DNA of 53,406 nucleotides, taken from assembly GCA_017992885.1 (NCBI GenBank), contig JAGONT010000001.1, positions 197,344 to 250,749 on the forward strand. The letters run 5' to 3'. How positions within the stretch are numbered: position 1 is the first letter of the stretch; the number at the start of each line of letters is the position of its first letter. The translations under genes and the position numbers were made by a program. Shown piece by piece: positions 18,605 to 28,073 of this stretch. Below the pieces are notes generated by a model. That model made no database searches, had not been told where the DNA came from, and saw only the letters and a list, made by a program, of their open reading frames with translations. The DNA is from Alphaproteobacteria bacterium (lineage in GTDB: Bacteria > Pseudomonadota > Alphaproteobacteria > UBA9655).

Positions 18605-20956
18605 TCACCTCTTTTTTCCAAAAAAAGCTGCAGTTCCGCAAAAGCACAAAAGAATTCCTATAAAAACCGTCAGCCCAAAGCTATGAATAGCTGCTGTTTT
18701 ACTAAAAGAGAGCAGACCAAATGACAAAATCGTTGTGACGGCAGCAAGCCCATTGGCTAACAACGAAAAATCTCTTTCTTGAGTCCCCCTTATTGAGGAA
18801 TTCCTCCCGTAAAGAAAGAGTGCATAATCAATCCCAATACACAGAATTAAAAGCAATCCCATGGCATGAAATAAAGTAAAAGGTATTCCACTTAAACCAA
18901 TGATACCCACTGTGGCAAGAAGGGAAAGGCCCACCGGAAACACAATGCTACCGGCAGTCTTGATTCCTTTGAAAACAGCAAGAACAAGTAGAATTCCACA
19001 AAAGACAACCCCTAACAAACCCATCATAATCTGGCGATAGGAAGTAAAAAGAGCAGAATACTCACCAGAAGAATTAATATAATCAACAGTCTCATACTTT
19101 GACACAAGGGCTTCAAGAGCTGGAACATTGGTGATGCCCTGCAAAAGAATCCGCCCCACAACTTTTCCATTCTCAGCATAGTAAATCAACTCTTTCCATC
19201 CTTCAGGAAGCGTGTCGAAGGTCGTTAGATAAGGCGCTGTAAGACCGAGGGCGCTGGGGTTCAAGAGACCCTCAAAACCTAAGGTCTGGACAAAGGAAGC
19301 CCAGTGTTTTTGATATAGGTTTTCCTCCACAAGCTGACGATTTTCTTGTTGCTGCTTTTTTGAAGGGATCAAAGTTGCAAGGCTATGATAGCCTGCAATG
19401 TCATGATTTGCTTGTAGCTTATCCAACTCAGGTTTTATTTTTTCTTCACTTTGCAAGACCTCTTCCAAAGTAGATCCCGTGATTGTCAAAAAATTGGTAC
19501 TTATCTCAAATTTTGTCATCGATCGAATACGCTCTTCTTCACTTTTTAAGAGCGTATCCAAAGATTGAAAACGACGAATATCATCTTCAAAGGTTAAGAC
19601 AGTAGCTCCCGCACAAAACAGAATGATGACTCCAATAGAGAAAACGAGTCTAAAATTCTTTTGTTGGGCACAGGCCACCGCCTTCTCAAGATACATTTGC
19701 ATCTGCTGAGCAAGCCATGGAGCTTTCTTTTCAGCAGGATTTGCAAAATAAGGCCCCCAGACACAAACACTTAGAAAAGCACAGATCAATCCGCTCGCAG
19801 CAAAAATTGCCATCTGGTGAACACCTGGAAAAGGGACAACGATCAAAAGAATGAAACCAACAACCGAGGAGAACACACCAAGCGGCAAAGCAGGCATTAA
19901 GCTTTCTAAAACCATGAAGCGATTTGGCGAAACCGTATTTGTTTGTTTATAACTTGCACAAAAATAATGAAGGGCATAATCAACGGTCACTCCCACAAGG
20001 CTAGATCCAAAAACAAGGGCTAACATGTGTACAGACCCAAAGACAAAAAAACAGGCCGCCATTCCCCCCATAAAACCACTACTCATCACGACAATAGCGA
20101 GAAAGAGAGGGCGAACAGTTTTAAAAGTAATAAGCAACAGCATAATAATGGCAATGACTGATGTCAGACCAATCTGAGTCATTTCTACGTTTGCTTGTTT
20201 GGAACCTGCTGCAGCATAAAAAATAGCCCCTGTTTTTAAAATCTCAACACCTTGGGTCTGCTGCAAATGATCTAAGAGGGGGGTGAGCTTTTCGGAAAGC
20301 TCTTCTTGGGCCTTAAGCGAAAAGATTGGTTCTGTCAGATGAGCTTTGAAGAGATACCAAGTTTTCCCATCGAACTTGATAAAGGCCTCTCCCTTTTCAT
20401 CCCTTTGCAAGGGGGTGGATGAGTCTAAGGACGTTATAAAACGGGGATAAAGAAAAAAAGGATCACTTTTTATTTGAACCGGTCCCAATACACTAAAAGG
20501 AGCCATAATTTCCGCCAAAGCGCTCTGAGAAAGCCCCTCTCCTTTCCCCTTAAGAAGTTGATTGCGATCGTTTTCAGCAAGAAAACCCGCTCGATAAGGA
20601 TGAAGTTTTGTGAAGAAATCTTTATAACCCTGGGCAATGAATGCTGATGTTTGTTCTTGTAAGGGCAAAGAAACTTGTTTCACCTGTTGGCGAAGCTGCT
20701 CAAAAGCCAGCTGAGAGGTTGTCGCCTGAGGATGGCCCACGAAAATGACAATGCGACCCAGAAAATTAGCCTCCTCCATCAGTTGGCCTACTTCTTTCAT
20801 TGCTGCTGTTTTGCTCTCTGGCAGTAAAGCCATAAGATCGAACTGAACTCTTTTTTGCATAAAAAGCGCCTGAAAATCATAGGCGGCCAAGGCAAGGATG
20901 ATGACCAACCAAGCCGCACTCAACAATGAAGCAAAGGGATATAGTCGCTTAATCAT
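18605..20956 (-). CDS. apeM: MMPL/RND-type exporter ApeM
   Basis: This 783-residue RND-superfamily membrane transporter has the duplicated layout of MMPL proteins: one membrane helix, a large periplasmic loop, a helix bundle, then the same again. The membrane motifs GVTVDYALHYF in the first half and GIDYALFLYGR in the second carry the conserved Asp-Tyr used in proton coupling. In aryl polyene clusters it is thought to move the lipid-linked pigment out of the inner membrane. The start was set at the ATG (20956); a TTG directly precedes it. It overlaps the end of apeL by 8 nt. Confidence 0.88.
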   Translation of the reverse strand: MIKRLYPFASLLSAAWLVIILALAAYDFQALFMQKRVQFDLMALLPESKTAAMKEVGQLMEEANFLGRIVIFVGHPQATTSQLAFEQLRQQVKQVSLPLQEQTSAFIAQGYKDFFTKLHPYRAGFLAENDRNQLLKGKGEGLSQSALAEIMAPFSVLGPVQIKSDPFFLYPRFITSLDSSTPLQRDEKGEAFIKFDGKTWYLFKAHLTEPIFSLKAQEELSEKLTPLLDHLQQTQGVEILKTGAIFYAAAGSKQANVEMTQIGLTSVIAIIMLLLITFKTVRPLFLAIVVMSSGFMGGMAACFFVFGSVHMLALVFGSSLVGVTVDYALHYFCASYKQTNTVSPNRFMVLESLMPALPLGVFSSVVGFILLIVVPFPGVHQMAIFAASGLICAFLSVCVWGPYFANPAEKKAPWLAQQMQMYLEKAVACAQQKNFRLVFSIGVIILFCAGATVLTFEDDIRRFQSLDTLLKSEEERIRSMTKFEISTNFLTITGSTLEEVLQSEEKIKPELDKLQANHDIAGYHSLATLIPSKKQQQENRQLVEENLYQKHWASFVQTLGFEGLLNPSALGLTAPYLTTFDTLPEGWKELIYYAENGKVVGRILLQGITNVPALEALVSKYETVDYINSSGEYSALFTSYRQIMMGLLGVVFCGILLVLAVFKGIKTAGSIVFPVGLSLLATVGIIGLSGIPFTLFHAMGLLLILCIGIDYALFLYGRNSSIRGTQERDFSLLANGLAAVTTILSFGLLSFSKTAAIHSFGLTVFIGILLCFCGTAAFFGKKR

Positions 20957-21557
20957 CAAACCACGTTTTTTCTTCTAACGACATCGCTTTATCTCTGTCT
21001 CGATCTCTATAAATATGGAGATTATCAAAAACAATCTCATCTCGGTCCCCATTAGGGCGATAAAGAGCAAGGCGTGAAATATGCTTATCTCCTTCCACTT
21101 CTATGGCAGAAAGAAAATCCTGAAGATTTTTATGCGCTGGAGTCAACCGCACCTTCCATTTTCCATGCAAAGGTGGCATTGAGTCCATTGTAAATTCCTT
21201 AAGCTCAGCAAAAGAGCCCTCTAAAAGCTTCGACATCATCTCAAGGATGACTCCCTCGTGACCCACTCTCCTCATGGATTTTTTTTGACCTTCTTCAACG
21301 TGACAGAGGCCTTTTTTAGTGATAAGAATCGTCTGAGGAAAAGGCTCATTTATCCTCCAGATTAAACCTTTCCCAGGCCATAAAAGAAGATTTCCTCGTG
21401 ACACGATAGGTTTAGGGATATCCGTTAAATATCGCCGTTGAGTAAAAGAAACTTTTAAAATATGCTCTTTGGGAATTGTTGGTAAGGAAGGAAGAGCTGA
21501 GATCTCCATACTAAAAATACACAGAAGAACAAAACCATAGAAGTACACGTTTTTCAT
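20949..21557 (-). CDS. apeL: LolA-like periplasmic carrier ApeL
   Basis: This 202-residue protein starts with a signal peptide (1-21, ending EISA). The LolA-type pattern follows: FTQRRYLTDIPKPIVSRGNLLLWPGKGLIWRI and the later ILITKKG. It probably ferries lipid or lipoprotein components across the periplasm as part of the pigment export set with ApeM and ApeN. Its start overlaps the apeK stop as ATGA and its end overlaps apeM, so the whole block is tightly coupled. Confidence 0.85.
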   Translation of the reverse strand: MKNVYFYGFVLLCIFSMEISALPSLPTIPKEHILKVSFTQRRYLTDIPKPIVSRGNLLLWPGKGLIWRINEPFPQTILITKKGLCHVEEGQKKSMRRVGHEGVILEMMSKLLEGSFAELKEFTMDSMPPLHGKWKVRLTPAHKNLQDFLSAIEVEGDKHISRLALYRPNGDRDEIVFDNLHIYRDRDRDKAMSLEEKTWFDD

Positions 21558-21973
21558 CCTATCACCTTTTTCACACGCTCTATCAAAGCTACAGGAGATT
21601 CAAATTCTAATCCTTGATTACCTTGCTTAACAGCGGCTTGGATCGAACTTGCTTTCGTAAGGATTTCTTCACTCTTCTCATCATAAATATGGTAATCAAT
21701 CTTTAAACGACATTCGTATTCAATGAGTCCTGCCTCAACAACAACTTTTTGCTGAAAAAACAAAGGACGTATATATTTTATGCGAAAATCAACAATTGGC
21801 CATAAATATCCTGAAGCCTGCATCTGTCCGTAGTTATAATCCAAAAGATCCAAAAGCGCCGAACGCGCTTTTTCAAAAAATCGAGGATAATTCCCATGCC
21901 ACACAACGTTCATAGGATCCATATCATAAAATTGTATGGTGAGGGGGCAACGTGCCGTCAGCAAAGCTTTCAT
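21554..21973 (-). CDS. apeK: Acyl-ACP/CoA thioesterase ApeK (4HBT, YbgC-like)
   Basis: This 139-residue hotdog thioesterase carries the YbgC-type signature YDMDPMNVVWHGNYPRFFE, with Asp, His and Tyr in the family's active-site region. It would release or proofread acyl chains on the ACPs. I chose the ATG at 21973 because GGAG lies 8-9 nt upstream and the codon overlaps the ammonia-lyase stop as ATGA. A longer frame starting at 21997 has no ribosome site. Confidence 0.86.
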   Translation of the reverse strand: MKALLTARCPLTIQFYDMDPMNVVWHGNYPRFFEKARSALLDLLDYNYGQMQASGYLWPIVDFRIKYIRPLFFQQKVVVEAGLIEYECRLKIDYHIYDEKSEEILTKASSIQAAVKQGNQGLEFESPVALIERVKKVIG

Positions 21974-23526
21974 TCTTTTTCTCCATATAAAGACCACGTG
22001 CGACTTTGAATGTTGGCCGTCACCTCTCGCAAGACCGCATCCAACGGCTGGTCTTCTAAAATGAAGGGTATCGTTTTTTCAATAGCCTTAAAGAATAAAC
22101 ACATCTCCGATGAATAGTTTTTATGAGTTAGTTTACCCTCACGTTCACGTAATCGTAATCCTTGGAAAGTTGCAATGAGGTGAGCGGCTGTCACTTGTTC
22201 CGTCAATTGCAATATCCGCAAAGCATCCCGAGCAGCGATTGTGCCCATACTTACTTTATCTTGATTATGACTTTCAGTGGATCGAGAAAATACACTGGCT
22301 GGCATTGTGCCTTTTAAAGCTTCAGCCGTCCAAGCAGAAGCCGCAATTTGAACTGCTTTTAAACCATGATTAATGGCTTTCCTTGGACCTTCTACGCCAG
22401 ACAAATTGGAGGGCAATCCATTATTAAACTTAGGATCTACCAATGTTGCCATCTGACGATCCAGTAAGTCGGCGATATTTGCCACAAGAGTTTTTAAGCT
22501 ATCCATGACAAAAGCAATATGCCCTCCATAAAAATGGCCTCCATGAAGAACACGTCTCTCCACAAGATCAATCAGAGGGTTATCATTTGCTGAATTAATC
22601 TCTATTTCAATCATCGTCTTAAAGGAAGGCAGCATATCAGCTAACACACCAATGACATGGGGAGCGCAACGCGTTGAATAACGATCTTGCACTCGATCGT
22701 CCTGCAAGTGAGGGGGGGCCTTTTCTAAGTCAGATCGAATATAAGCCGCAATGGTCATCTGCCCAGGATGAGGCTTGGCAGCAAATAAAGTTTGATCAAA
22801 GTGATGCGAATTCCCTTGAAGAGCTAAAGATGTCATCGCTGTCAAACGTGCGGAAAGACGCACTAAATATTCGGCACGACAATAAGCTTCCGTCGCAAGG
22901 GCTGTCATCACCGCTGTACCATTCATTAAAGCCAACGCTTCTTTTGGACGTAGTGTATGAGGTTGAATATTATTTTGTTTGAGAACCTCCATTGCTGGAC
23001 GAATTTCTCCTTGATAGAAAACATCTCGTTCACCAACAATAATTGCCACAAGATAGGATAAAGGAGTTAAATCACCACTTGCACCAACAGATCCTTCACT
23101 CGGAATCACAGGCAAAATATCTTGCTGAATAAGCTTTTCCATCATTTCAAGCAACTCAAAAGTAATTCCTGAAAACCCACGACAGAGAGACGCGAGACGA
23201 ACAACCATCACAGCCCTTGCTTGAGAAGGAGATAAGAAATTACCCAATCCGCATCCATGAAAACGACTCAAGTGGAGAGGAAGTTCATGAATAAGATCTA
23301 AAGGAACAGCTCGCGTACAATTGTCTCCATATCCCGTCGTGACACCGTAGATATATCCTTCTTCGGATAGCTTTTCGCTTAGAAATGTCGCCCCCTTATT
23401 AATATGGTCTCGAAAATCTTTATCTTGAGAAAGATGCAAAGAAACGTCACGGCGCGAAAGAAGATCAACTTCTTCGATTGTTAAATAATGAGCAGCCCCT
23501 ATTTCAATATTCAATATTTTATTCAC
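21970..23526 (-). CDS. MIO-type aromatic amino acid ammonia-lyase (HAL/TAL/PAL family)
   Basis: This 518-residue enzyme eliminates ammonia from an aromatic amino acid. The MIO cofactor triad Ala149-Ser150-Gly151 lies in GSVGASGDLTPLSYL, and the catalytic Tyr60 precedes GVTTGYG. At the two substrate-selectivity positions it has Phe89-His90. From family knowledge, histidine ammonia-lyases have Ser-His, phenylalanine enzymes Phe-Leu and tyrosine enzymes His-Leu, so the preference cannot be read directly. Within a pigment operon, a cinnamate or 4-coumarate starter is the likely product. No other histidine-degradation genes are present. Confidence 0.87.
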   Translation of the reverse strand: MNKILNIEIGAAHYLTIEEVDLLSRRDVSLHLSQDKDFRDHINKGATFLSEKLSEEGYIYGVTTGYGDNCTRAVPLDLIHELPLHLSRFHGCGLGNFLSPSQARAVMVVRLASLCRGFSGITFELLEMMEKLIQQDILPVIPSEGSVGASGDLTPLSYLVAIIVGERDVFYQGEIRPAMEVLKQNNIQPHTLRPKEALALMNGTAVMTALATEAYCRAEYLVRLSARLTAMTSLALQGNSHHFDQTLFAAKPHPGQMTIAAYIRSDLEKAPPHLQDDRVQDRYSTRCAPHVIGVLADMLPSFKTMIEIEINSANDNPLIDLVERRVLHGGHFYGGHIAFVMDSLKTLVANIADLLDRQMATLVDPKFNNGLPSNLSGVEGPRKAINHGLKAVQIAASAWTAEALKGTMPASVFSRSTESHNQDKVSMGTIAARDALRILQLTEQVTAAHLIATFQGLRLREREGKLTHKNYSSEMCLFFKAIEKTIPFILEDQPLDAVLREVTANIQSRTWSLYGEKE

Positions 23527-23553
23527 CTTGTTTTTTAAAAATTAAAGAAGTAT

Positions 23554-25230
23554 TTAAGTGATTTTTTTCCAAAAGTCAAAGAAATTAAACCATTGATAAG
23601 GATAGCGAAGACAATAATACTCTAAATTTTCAGCATATTTCTTTGAAAAATATCTCAATTTTTCTTCTCTTTCCTTCCTCTCAAGGATGACTTTATCTGA
23701 GAAGTGATCTATAAAAACTCGGAATTTTTGACCTTCACGAACCGCAATCGCCGTGTAAACAGGACATTCAAGAAGAGCGGCCAAAATATAAGGACCTTGA
23801 GAAAAAGGAGCCTCCGCACCTAAAAAAGGAACATAACTAACTCGCTTATGACCCACTACCGGAACCCGATCCGCAGCTATCACAACCCAATCCCCTGCCT
23901 CTATTCGACTTTTTAGATATAAAATTGTGTCTGGCCCTGTGTCAGTAACTTCAATAATATTAATGTTTGCCAGAGGATTAAAAAACTTAAGTATTTTATT
24001 AAAGCGCTTCGCATTTTTCGTATGAAGCAGAACATGCAAACGACATTTATGTGCAGAAGAAGAAACAGCACGGCAAAATTCCATATTGCCAAGATGGCTA
24101 ACCAACAACATCCCCCCCTTTTCTGAGGCCATTATTTTTGTGAGATTTTCAATCCCTTCTTTCTCAATCTGCGTTAGGTCAAGACGACCACTCCAAGCAG
24201 CAAATTTATCAAGAGCCATCTCGAGGAAGTTCATGAAATGACGAAAACGATCAATAAACCGAGGATTTTTATTAGAATTGTTACAGGAGAAAGCCCGTTT
24301 TAAGAATACTTGTGAGGCCTGTCGCTGATGCGTTCCTGTTAAATAATAATATAAAACGAGAGGCACACCGATCACAAGACACACACGTCGTCCTAAGAAG
24401 CGATAACACAAAGTCACTAAAAAAAGACCTATCAGAGATCCCCTCTCTTTCAGAGAAACCCAACTGATCTCTTTTTCTGGTAAATCAAGATCTTTATAAT
24501 TAGGCCGTTTAAAAAGAACTGCTGGTAAGTTCATTATCATAGAAAGAACAAGACGCGTATGCATTTTGGTGATCCGCCAATTATCCCAGAAAACATCAAA
24601 ATTTGATGAATTTCCCTCAGGGTAGATTACCTTTACAGGGATCATAATGACCGGTGTTCCTTGCCAAAAAAGGCGCACCATAAGATCCGTATCAAAATCC
24701 ATTCGACAGCCAATACTAATCCTATCCAATACTGAAAGCGTTTTTTGGAGAGGATAAATACGAAAACCGCACATACTGTCTGTAATTCTGAAGGAGAGAG
24801 TTTCGATCCAAACCCAAACATGGGTCAGCCATCGACCTAACCAACGACTGAAAGGAATGGATGCATCATAGAGAGGTTGACCGCTTAAAAGAACTTGAGG
24901 ATTTCTCTTCGACAATGTCAAAAAGTTTTGTATGTTTACCAATGAATGTTGCCCATCGGCATCGATTTGAAAAGCGTGCGTGTAGCCAAGTTCTGCAACC
25001 CAGCGAAAACCTGCCTGCATAGCAGCTCCCTTCCCTTTATTCACAGGAAGTCTTAAAAGATGAACGCCTGAATCTTTGTAAGAGAGTTGATCAAGTGCTT
25101 TTTGTGTTTCCTGAGAACTTCCATCATCCACAATAAAAACATCTAAACCCGCTGCTTTTAATGCACTTCTCATCCCTGGCAAAGCACGATGGTGATTATG
25201 AGTCGGAATAAGAGCACAAATTTTATACAT
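23554..25230 (-). CDS. apeJ: Fused glycosyltransferase 2/LpxL-type acyltransferase ApeJ
   Basis: The protein has two domains. Residues 1-230 are a family-2 glycosyltransferase: IPTHNH, VDDGSSQET, the DXD-like QIDADGQH and the later MCGFRIYP. Residues 260-558 are an LpxL-type acyltransferase with the HX4E motif in LVSHLGNMEF. The pair would attach a sugar or other head group and acylate it, anchoring the polyene in the outer membrane. The ATG at 25230 overlaps the end of apeI by 8 nt. Confidence 0.86.
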   Translation of the reverse strand: MYKICALIPTHNHHRALPGMRSALKAAGLDVFIVDDGSSQETQKALDQLSYKDSGVHLLRLPVNKGKGAAMQAGFRWVAELGYTHAFQIDADGQHSLVNIQNFLTLSKRNPQVLLSGQPLYDASIPFSRWLGRWLTHVWVWIETLSFRITDSMCGFRIYPLQKTLSVLDRISIGCRMDFDTDLMVRLFWQGTPVIMIPVKVIYPEGNSSNFDVFWDNWRITKMHTRLVLSMIMNLPAVLFKRPNYKDLDLPEKEISWVSLKERGSLIGLFLVTLCYRFLGRRVCLVIGVPLVLYYYLTGTHQRQASQVFLKRAFSCNNSNKNPRFIDRFRHFMNFLEMALDKFAAWSGRLDLTQIEKEGIENLTKIMASEKGGMLLVSHLGNMEFCRAVSSSAHKCRLHVLLHTKNAKRFNKILKFFNPLANINIIEVTDTGPDTILYLKSRIEAGDWVVIAADRVPVVGHKRVSYVPFLGAEAPFSQGPYILAALLECPVYTAIAVREGQKFRVFIDHFSDKVILERKEREEKLRYFSKKYAENLEYYCLRYPYQWFNFFDFWKKIT

Positions 25231-25606
25231 CACTTATAAATTCCTGCAGGTGTACAGTATACATAAGCCGTCCAGAGGCATATATTTTTTCATTTGCTCT
25301 ATAGGAATAGATGATTAAGGACTTTTCAGGAACATGGTCCAGAATTAAACAAATCTCATCTAAAGGACGCATTAAATTACTGAACTTGATTTGACTGGCC
25401 TGAGCAACAAATCCCGTCATTTTAAAAGTAGTTCGAGCAAATTCGACAGCCCAGTGCACCTGCACAACACCAGGGACTACAGGAAAATCAGGAAAATGCC
25501 CCTCAAAATAGGCAAGCTCTTTGGGGATTTTTAGACCAATCTCAACTTTATTTTTAGACTGGACTTTGAAACGAACGTCTGGATGCAGACGGGAACCTAG
25601 TGTCAT
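25223..25606 (-). CDS. apeI: Aryl polyene hotdog dehydratase ApeI
   Basis: This 127-residue hotdog dehydratase carries the FabA/FabZ-type motif GHFPDFPVVPGVVQVHWA. It is the second dehydratase of the pathway. In characterised aryl polyene systems ApeI and ApeP act as partners in making the double bonds. GGAGGA lies before the ATG, which overlaps the ligase stop as ATGA. Confidence 0.87.
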   Translation of the reverse strand: MTLGSRLHPDVRFKVQSKNKVEIGLKIPKELAYFEGHFPDFPVVPGVVQVHWAVEFARTTFKMTGFVAQASQIKFSNLMRPLDEICLILDHVPEKSLIIYSYRANEKIYASGRLMYTVHLQEFISDV

Positions 25607-27000
25607 CCAATTCCTCCAAAGTAACGACGCATCAAATCATAAGGACGTTTTCCTTGTCCATTCTGAGGAAGTTCAGAAACAAAGCGCCACTTTCGAGGAA
25701 GCACAACATGCTCAAAATACAAGCTTAGGCTTTTTCGAATTTCACGAACAAAGGTCGCTTTGCCAATAGCAAGTAATCGTGCCTTTCCTTGATCAGACAA
25801 AACAAGAATAGCCCCCAGTTCATCCCGGTTGAGCGATTCAAGAGGAAGAACAGTCGTATCCTCAATAGACTCAAGCTTTCGGAGCCTTTCCTCAAGTTCA
25901 AACAAACAAATCCGCTTGCCTTCAACCTTTATAATTCGGTCCGCCCGCCCCAACAAACGAAACTGTTGATCATTTTCCAGAAAAGCCAAATCTTCTGTTT
26001 GATAAACCATACCATAGGGCAGATAAGGCGATTTTACGCATAATCTTTTTTCTTCACCTATTGTCAGTTCAACATTCTTAAATTTTGTCCAGGTTTCCAT
26101 TCTTCCCTGCTGTTGACGATAGCCAATACCCCCTGTCTCCGTACTCCCATAAACTTCTATAGGACACTTTCCTAGAAATTCTTGAGTTGTTTGAGCCGCC
26201 GCAAAAGAAAGAGGCCCCCCTGAGGAAAAGACGTATCTGATCTCTCGTCCTCCTCTTTTTTCCATAAAAGAAGGGAAACGTCCTAAATAGGAAGGGCTTG
26301 AAATAACGTAGGCTCCTTCAACACATTGTCCCAACAGATCTTCCCACGCAGAAAATGTCTGACGTCTTAAAGAATACCCACCGCAGACTGGCCACAAAAG
26401 AGAAAATAAAAGACCATAAATATGATGATGAGACACCGTTGAGAAAAAAGTACTTTGTCTGCCTTTTACGCCCCACATCTCTTCAAGAACAAGAATTTCT
26501 TCTTCAAGTTGTGTTAAAGTTTTCTCAACAGCTTTTGGTGTTCCTGTTGACCCTGAGGTATAAAATATTACACAAGCCTTTGACGGATCAAGATGATCAA
26601 ATTTTATGGGGTCGGCAGCTTCACTCTCAATCGCTGTTACGGAGATAAAAAGAGGGGTAATCTGGAATAATATTTCCTGATCCGTTAACAACCCATCTTC
26701 AGGTTCCACAAGATCCTGCAAAGTACCCATAGCCCCAGAGGGTGGCAAAATGACAGGAATACCTGCATATAAAGCCGCTAAAAAACCAGCGAGAAAAAAG
26801 GCTCTATCTTGATGAATAATAAAAATTCTTTTAGCCCCAGAAGCTTTTATTTTTTTAACAAGAGCAGCAATATACTGAGGATAAAATTTAAAAAAATCTG
26901 GGTCACTTTTTTCAGATTTTCCCCAACAAAAAGCCCAGTCCGAGCTATCTCGCGAGGCTAGCAAAGTATGAACAGGCGCAAAAACTAAAGGTTCATCCAT
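25603..27000 (-). CDS. apeH: AMP-dependent acyl-ACP/CoA ligase ApeH
   Basis: This 465-residue ANL-superfamily ligase has the P-loop IFYTSGSTGTPKAVEK, VYGSTETGGIG, and the LLGRADRIIKVEGKRI hinge. It is expected to activate the aromatic starter acid by adenylation and load it onto an ACP. It overlaps apeG as TAATG at its start and apeI as ATGA at its end. About 465 residues is slightly short for the superfamily but complete in motifs. Confidence 0.88.
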   Translation of the reverse strand: MDEPLVFAPVHTLLASRDSSDWAFCWGKSEKSDPDFFKFYPQYIAALVKKIKASGAKRIFIIHQDRAFFLAGFLAALYAGIPVILPPSGAMGTLQDLVEPEDGLLTDQEILFQITPLFISVTAIESEAADPIKFDHLDPSKACVIFYTSGSTGTPKAVEKTLTQLEEEILVLEEMWGVKGRQSTFFSTVSHHHIYGLLFSLLWPVCGGYSLRRQTFSAWEDLLGQCVEGAYVISSPSYLGRFPSFMEKRGGREIRYVFSSGGPLSFAAAQTTQEFLGKCPIEVYGSTETGGIGYRQQQGRMETWTKFKNVELTIGEEKRLCVKSPYLPYGMVYQTEDLAFLENDQQFRLLGRADRIIKVEGKRICLFELEERLRKLESIEDTTVLPLESLNRDELGAILVLSDQGKARLLAIGKATFVREIRKSLSLYFEHVVLPRKWRFVSELPQNGQGKRPYDLMRRYFGGIG

Positions 27001-27551
27001 TAGGCCGCCCTCATCTTTAAGTATCGACGAAAGCCATATTCACCCCCCATCAACAACCCTATCAAGACATAAGAAATACACCCATTATATAAGGTCCAAA
27101 ACTTAAGATCCCCCCACAACACACTTATAAAAGAGAAAAGCGCATTCATCAGACAAAAGATAAACCAAAGAAGCGTAACTTTTCGCGTATAGACAACAGC
27201 AGCTGCATTAAGATTTGGCTCAGAAAGTCGGGCAAATCGTTCAATCATACTGGGGGGATTCAGCAATGTACTGCCAAAAAGTGTGGCCATTGTAAGGCTC
27301 ATGACAACAGGATAAAAGAGGGAGGCTAACTCACTTTTCCATACATAAAAGCCACTCATGAAAGCCAACATACATATTGCCATAAAAAGAGAGTTTTTTT
27401 GAGAAAAATTAAGCGTTTTCGTCTTACCAAAAAGAGGAAAGACAGCTCGACAAAGCAAAAGGCTGATCATGCCTCCCACCAAATAATTGGCTGGCAAATC
27501 ATCTGCAAAATTATAAATAAGGAAAGGGTATACAAGGGATAAAGCACTCAT
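27000..27551 (-). CDS. apeG: Membrane protein ApeG (COG4648-type)
   Basis: This protein of about 183 residues has five or six predicted membrane helices and resembles the COG4648 proteins found in aryl polyene clusters. The role is unknown. I chose the ATG at 27551 because AGGGGG lies 5-6 nt upstream. A longer frame begins at 27605, overlapping the ACP gene by 35 nt, but has no ribosome site. Confidence 0.82.
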   Translation of the reverse strand: MSALSLVYPFLIYNFADDLPANYLVGGMISLLLCRAVFPLFGKTKTLNFSQKNSLFMAICMLAFMSGFYVWKSELASLFYPVVMSLTMATLFGSTLLNPPSMIERFARLSEPNLNAAAVVYTRKVTLLWFIFCLMNALFSFISVLWGDLKFWTLYNGCISYVLIGLLMGGEYGFRRYLKMRAA

Positions 27552-27570
27552 AAATCCCCCTACAAGTCTT

Positions 27571-27816
27571 TTATTTTTGAATAAGAACATACACTTTTTC
27601 AACAATATCTCGGACGCTACGAACTTCCTTAAAATCCGTGGGGGAAATTTTTTTCTGAGTAAGTTCTTGTAACTTCACAACCAAATCGACTGCATCAATA
27701 CTATCTAAGTCTAATTCATCATACAATTTGGCATCTAAAGTAATCTTAGATCTTGGGACTTCAAAATATTCAACAAGGTACCCTACAAGTATCTCAAATA
27801 CTTCGTCTTTTGTCAT
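27571..27816 (-). CDS. apeF: Acyl carrier protein ApeF
   Basis: This 81-residue acyl carrier protein has the phosphopantetheine attachment Ser39 in LDLDSIDAVDL. It is one of two ACPs in the operon; the divergent phosphopantetheinyl transferase at 30111 would modify it. Its start overlaps apeE's stop as ATGA. Confidence 0.92.
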   Translation of the reverse strand: MTKDEVFEILVGYLVEYFEVPRSKITLDAKLYDELDLDSIDAVDLVVKLQELTQKKISPTDFKEVRSVRDIVEKVYVLIQK

Positions 27817-28073
27817 GATACCCTCGTTGTTTCTACAAATTCAGCAATTGTTTTCACAGAGAAAAAATATTTTTTAATATTTTCATCCTGTGTTTCAATT
27901 TTTATACTGTATTTTTTTTGTAGCGCTATACCAAGTTCTAAAGCATCAATAGAATCAAGGCCAAGACCATCAATAAATAAAGGGTCTTCACTAGAAATAT
28001 CATCAATAGTAATATCTTCAAGATTTAAGGCCTGGATAATAAGCTCTTTAATCTCTCTTTCTAAATTATTCAT
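27813..28073 (-). CDS. apeE: Acyl carrier protein ApeE
   Basis: This 86-residue acyl carrier protein has Ser41 in GLGLDSIDALEL as the attachment site. It differs clearly from ApeF, as expected for two ACPs with separate partners (starter loading versus elongation). The start overlaps the acyltransferase end by 8 nt. Confidence 0.92.
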   Translation of the reverse strand: MNNLEREIKELIIQALNLEDITIDDISSEDPLFIDGLGLDSIDALELGIALQKKYSIKIETQDENIKKYFFSVKTIAEFVETTRVS

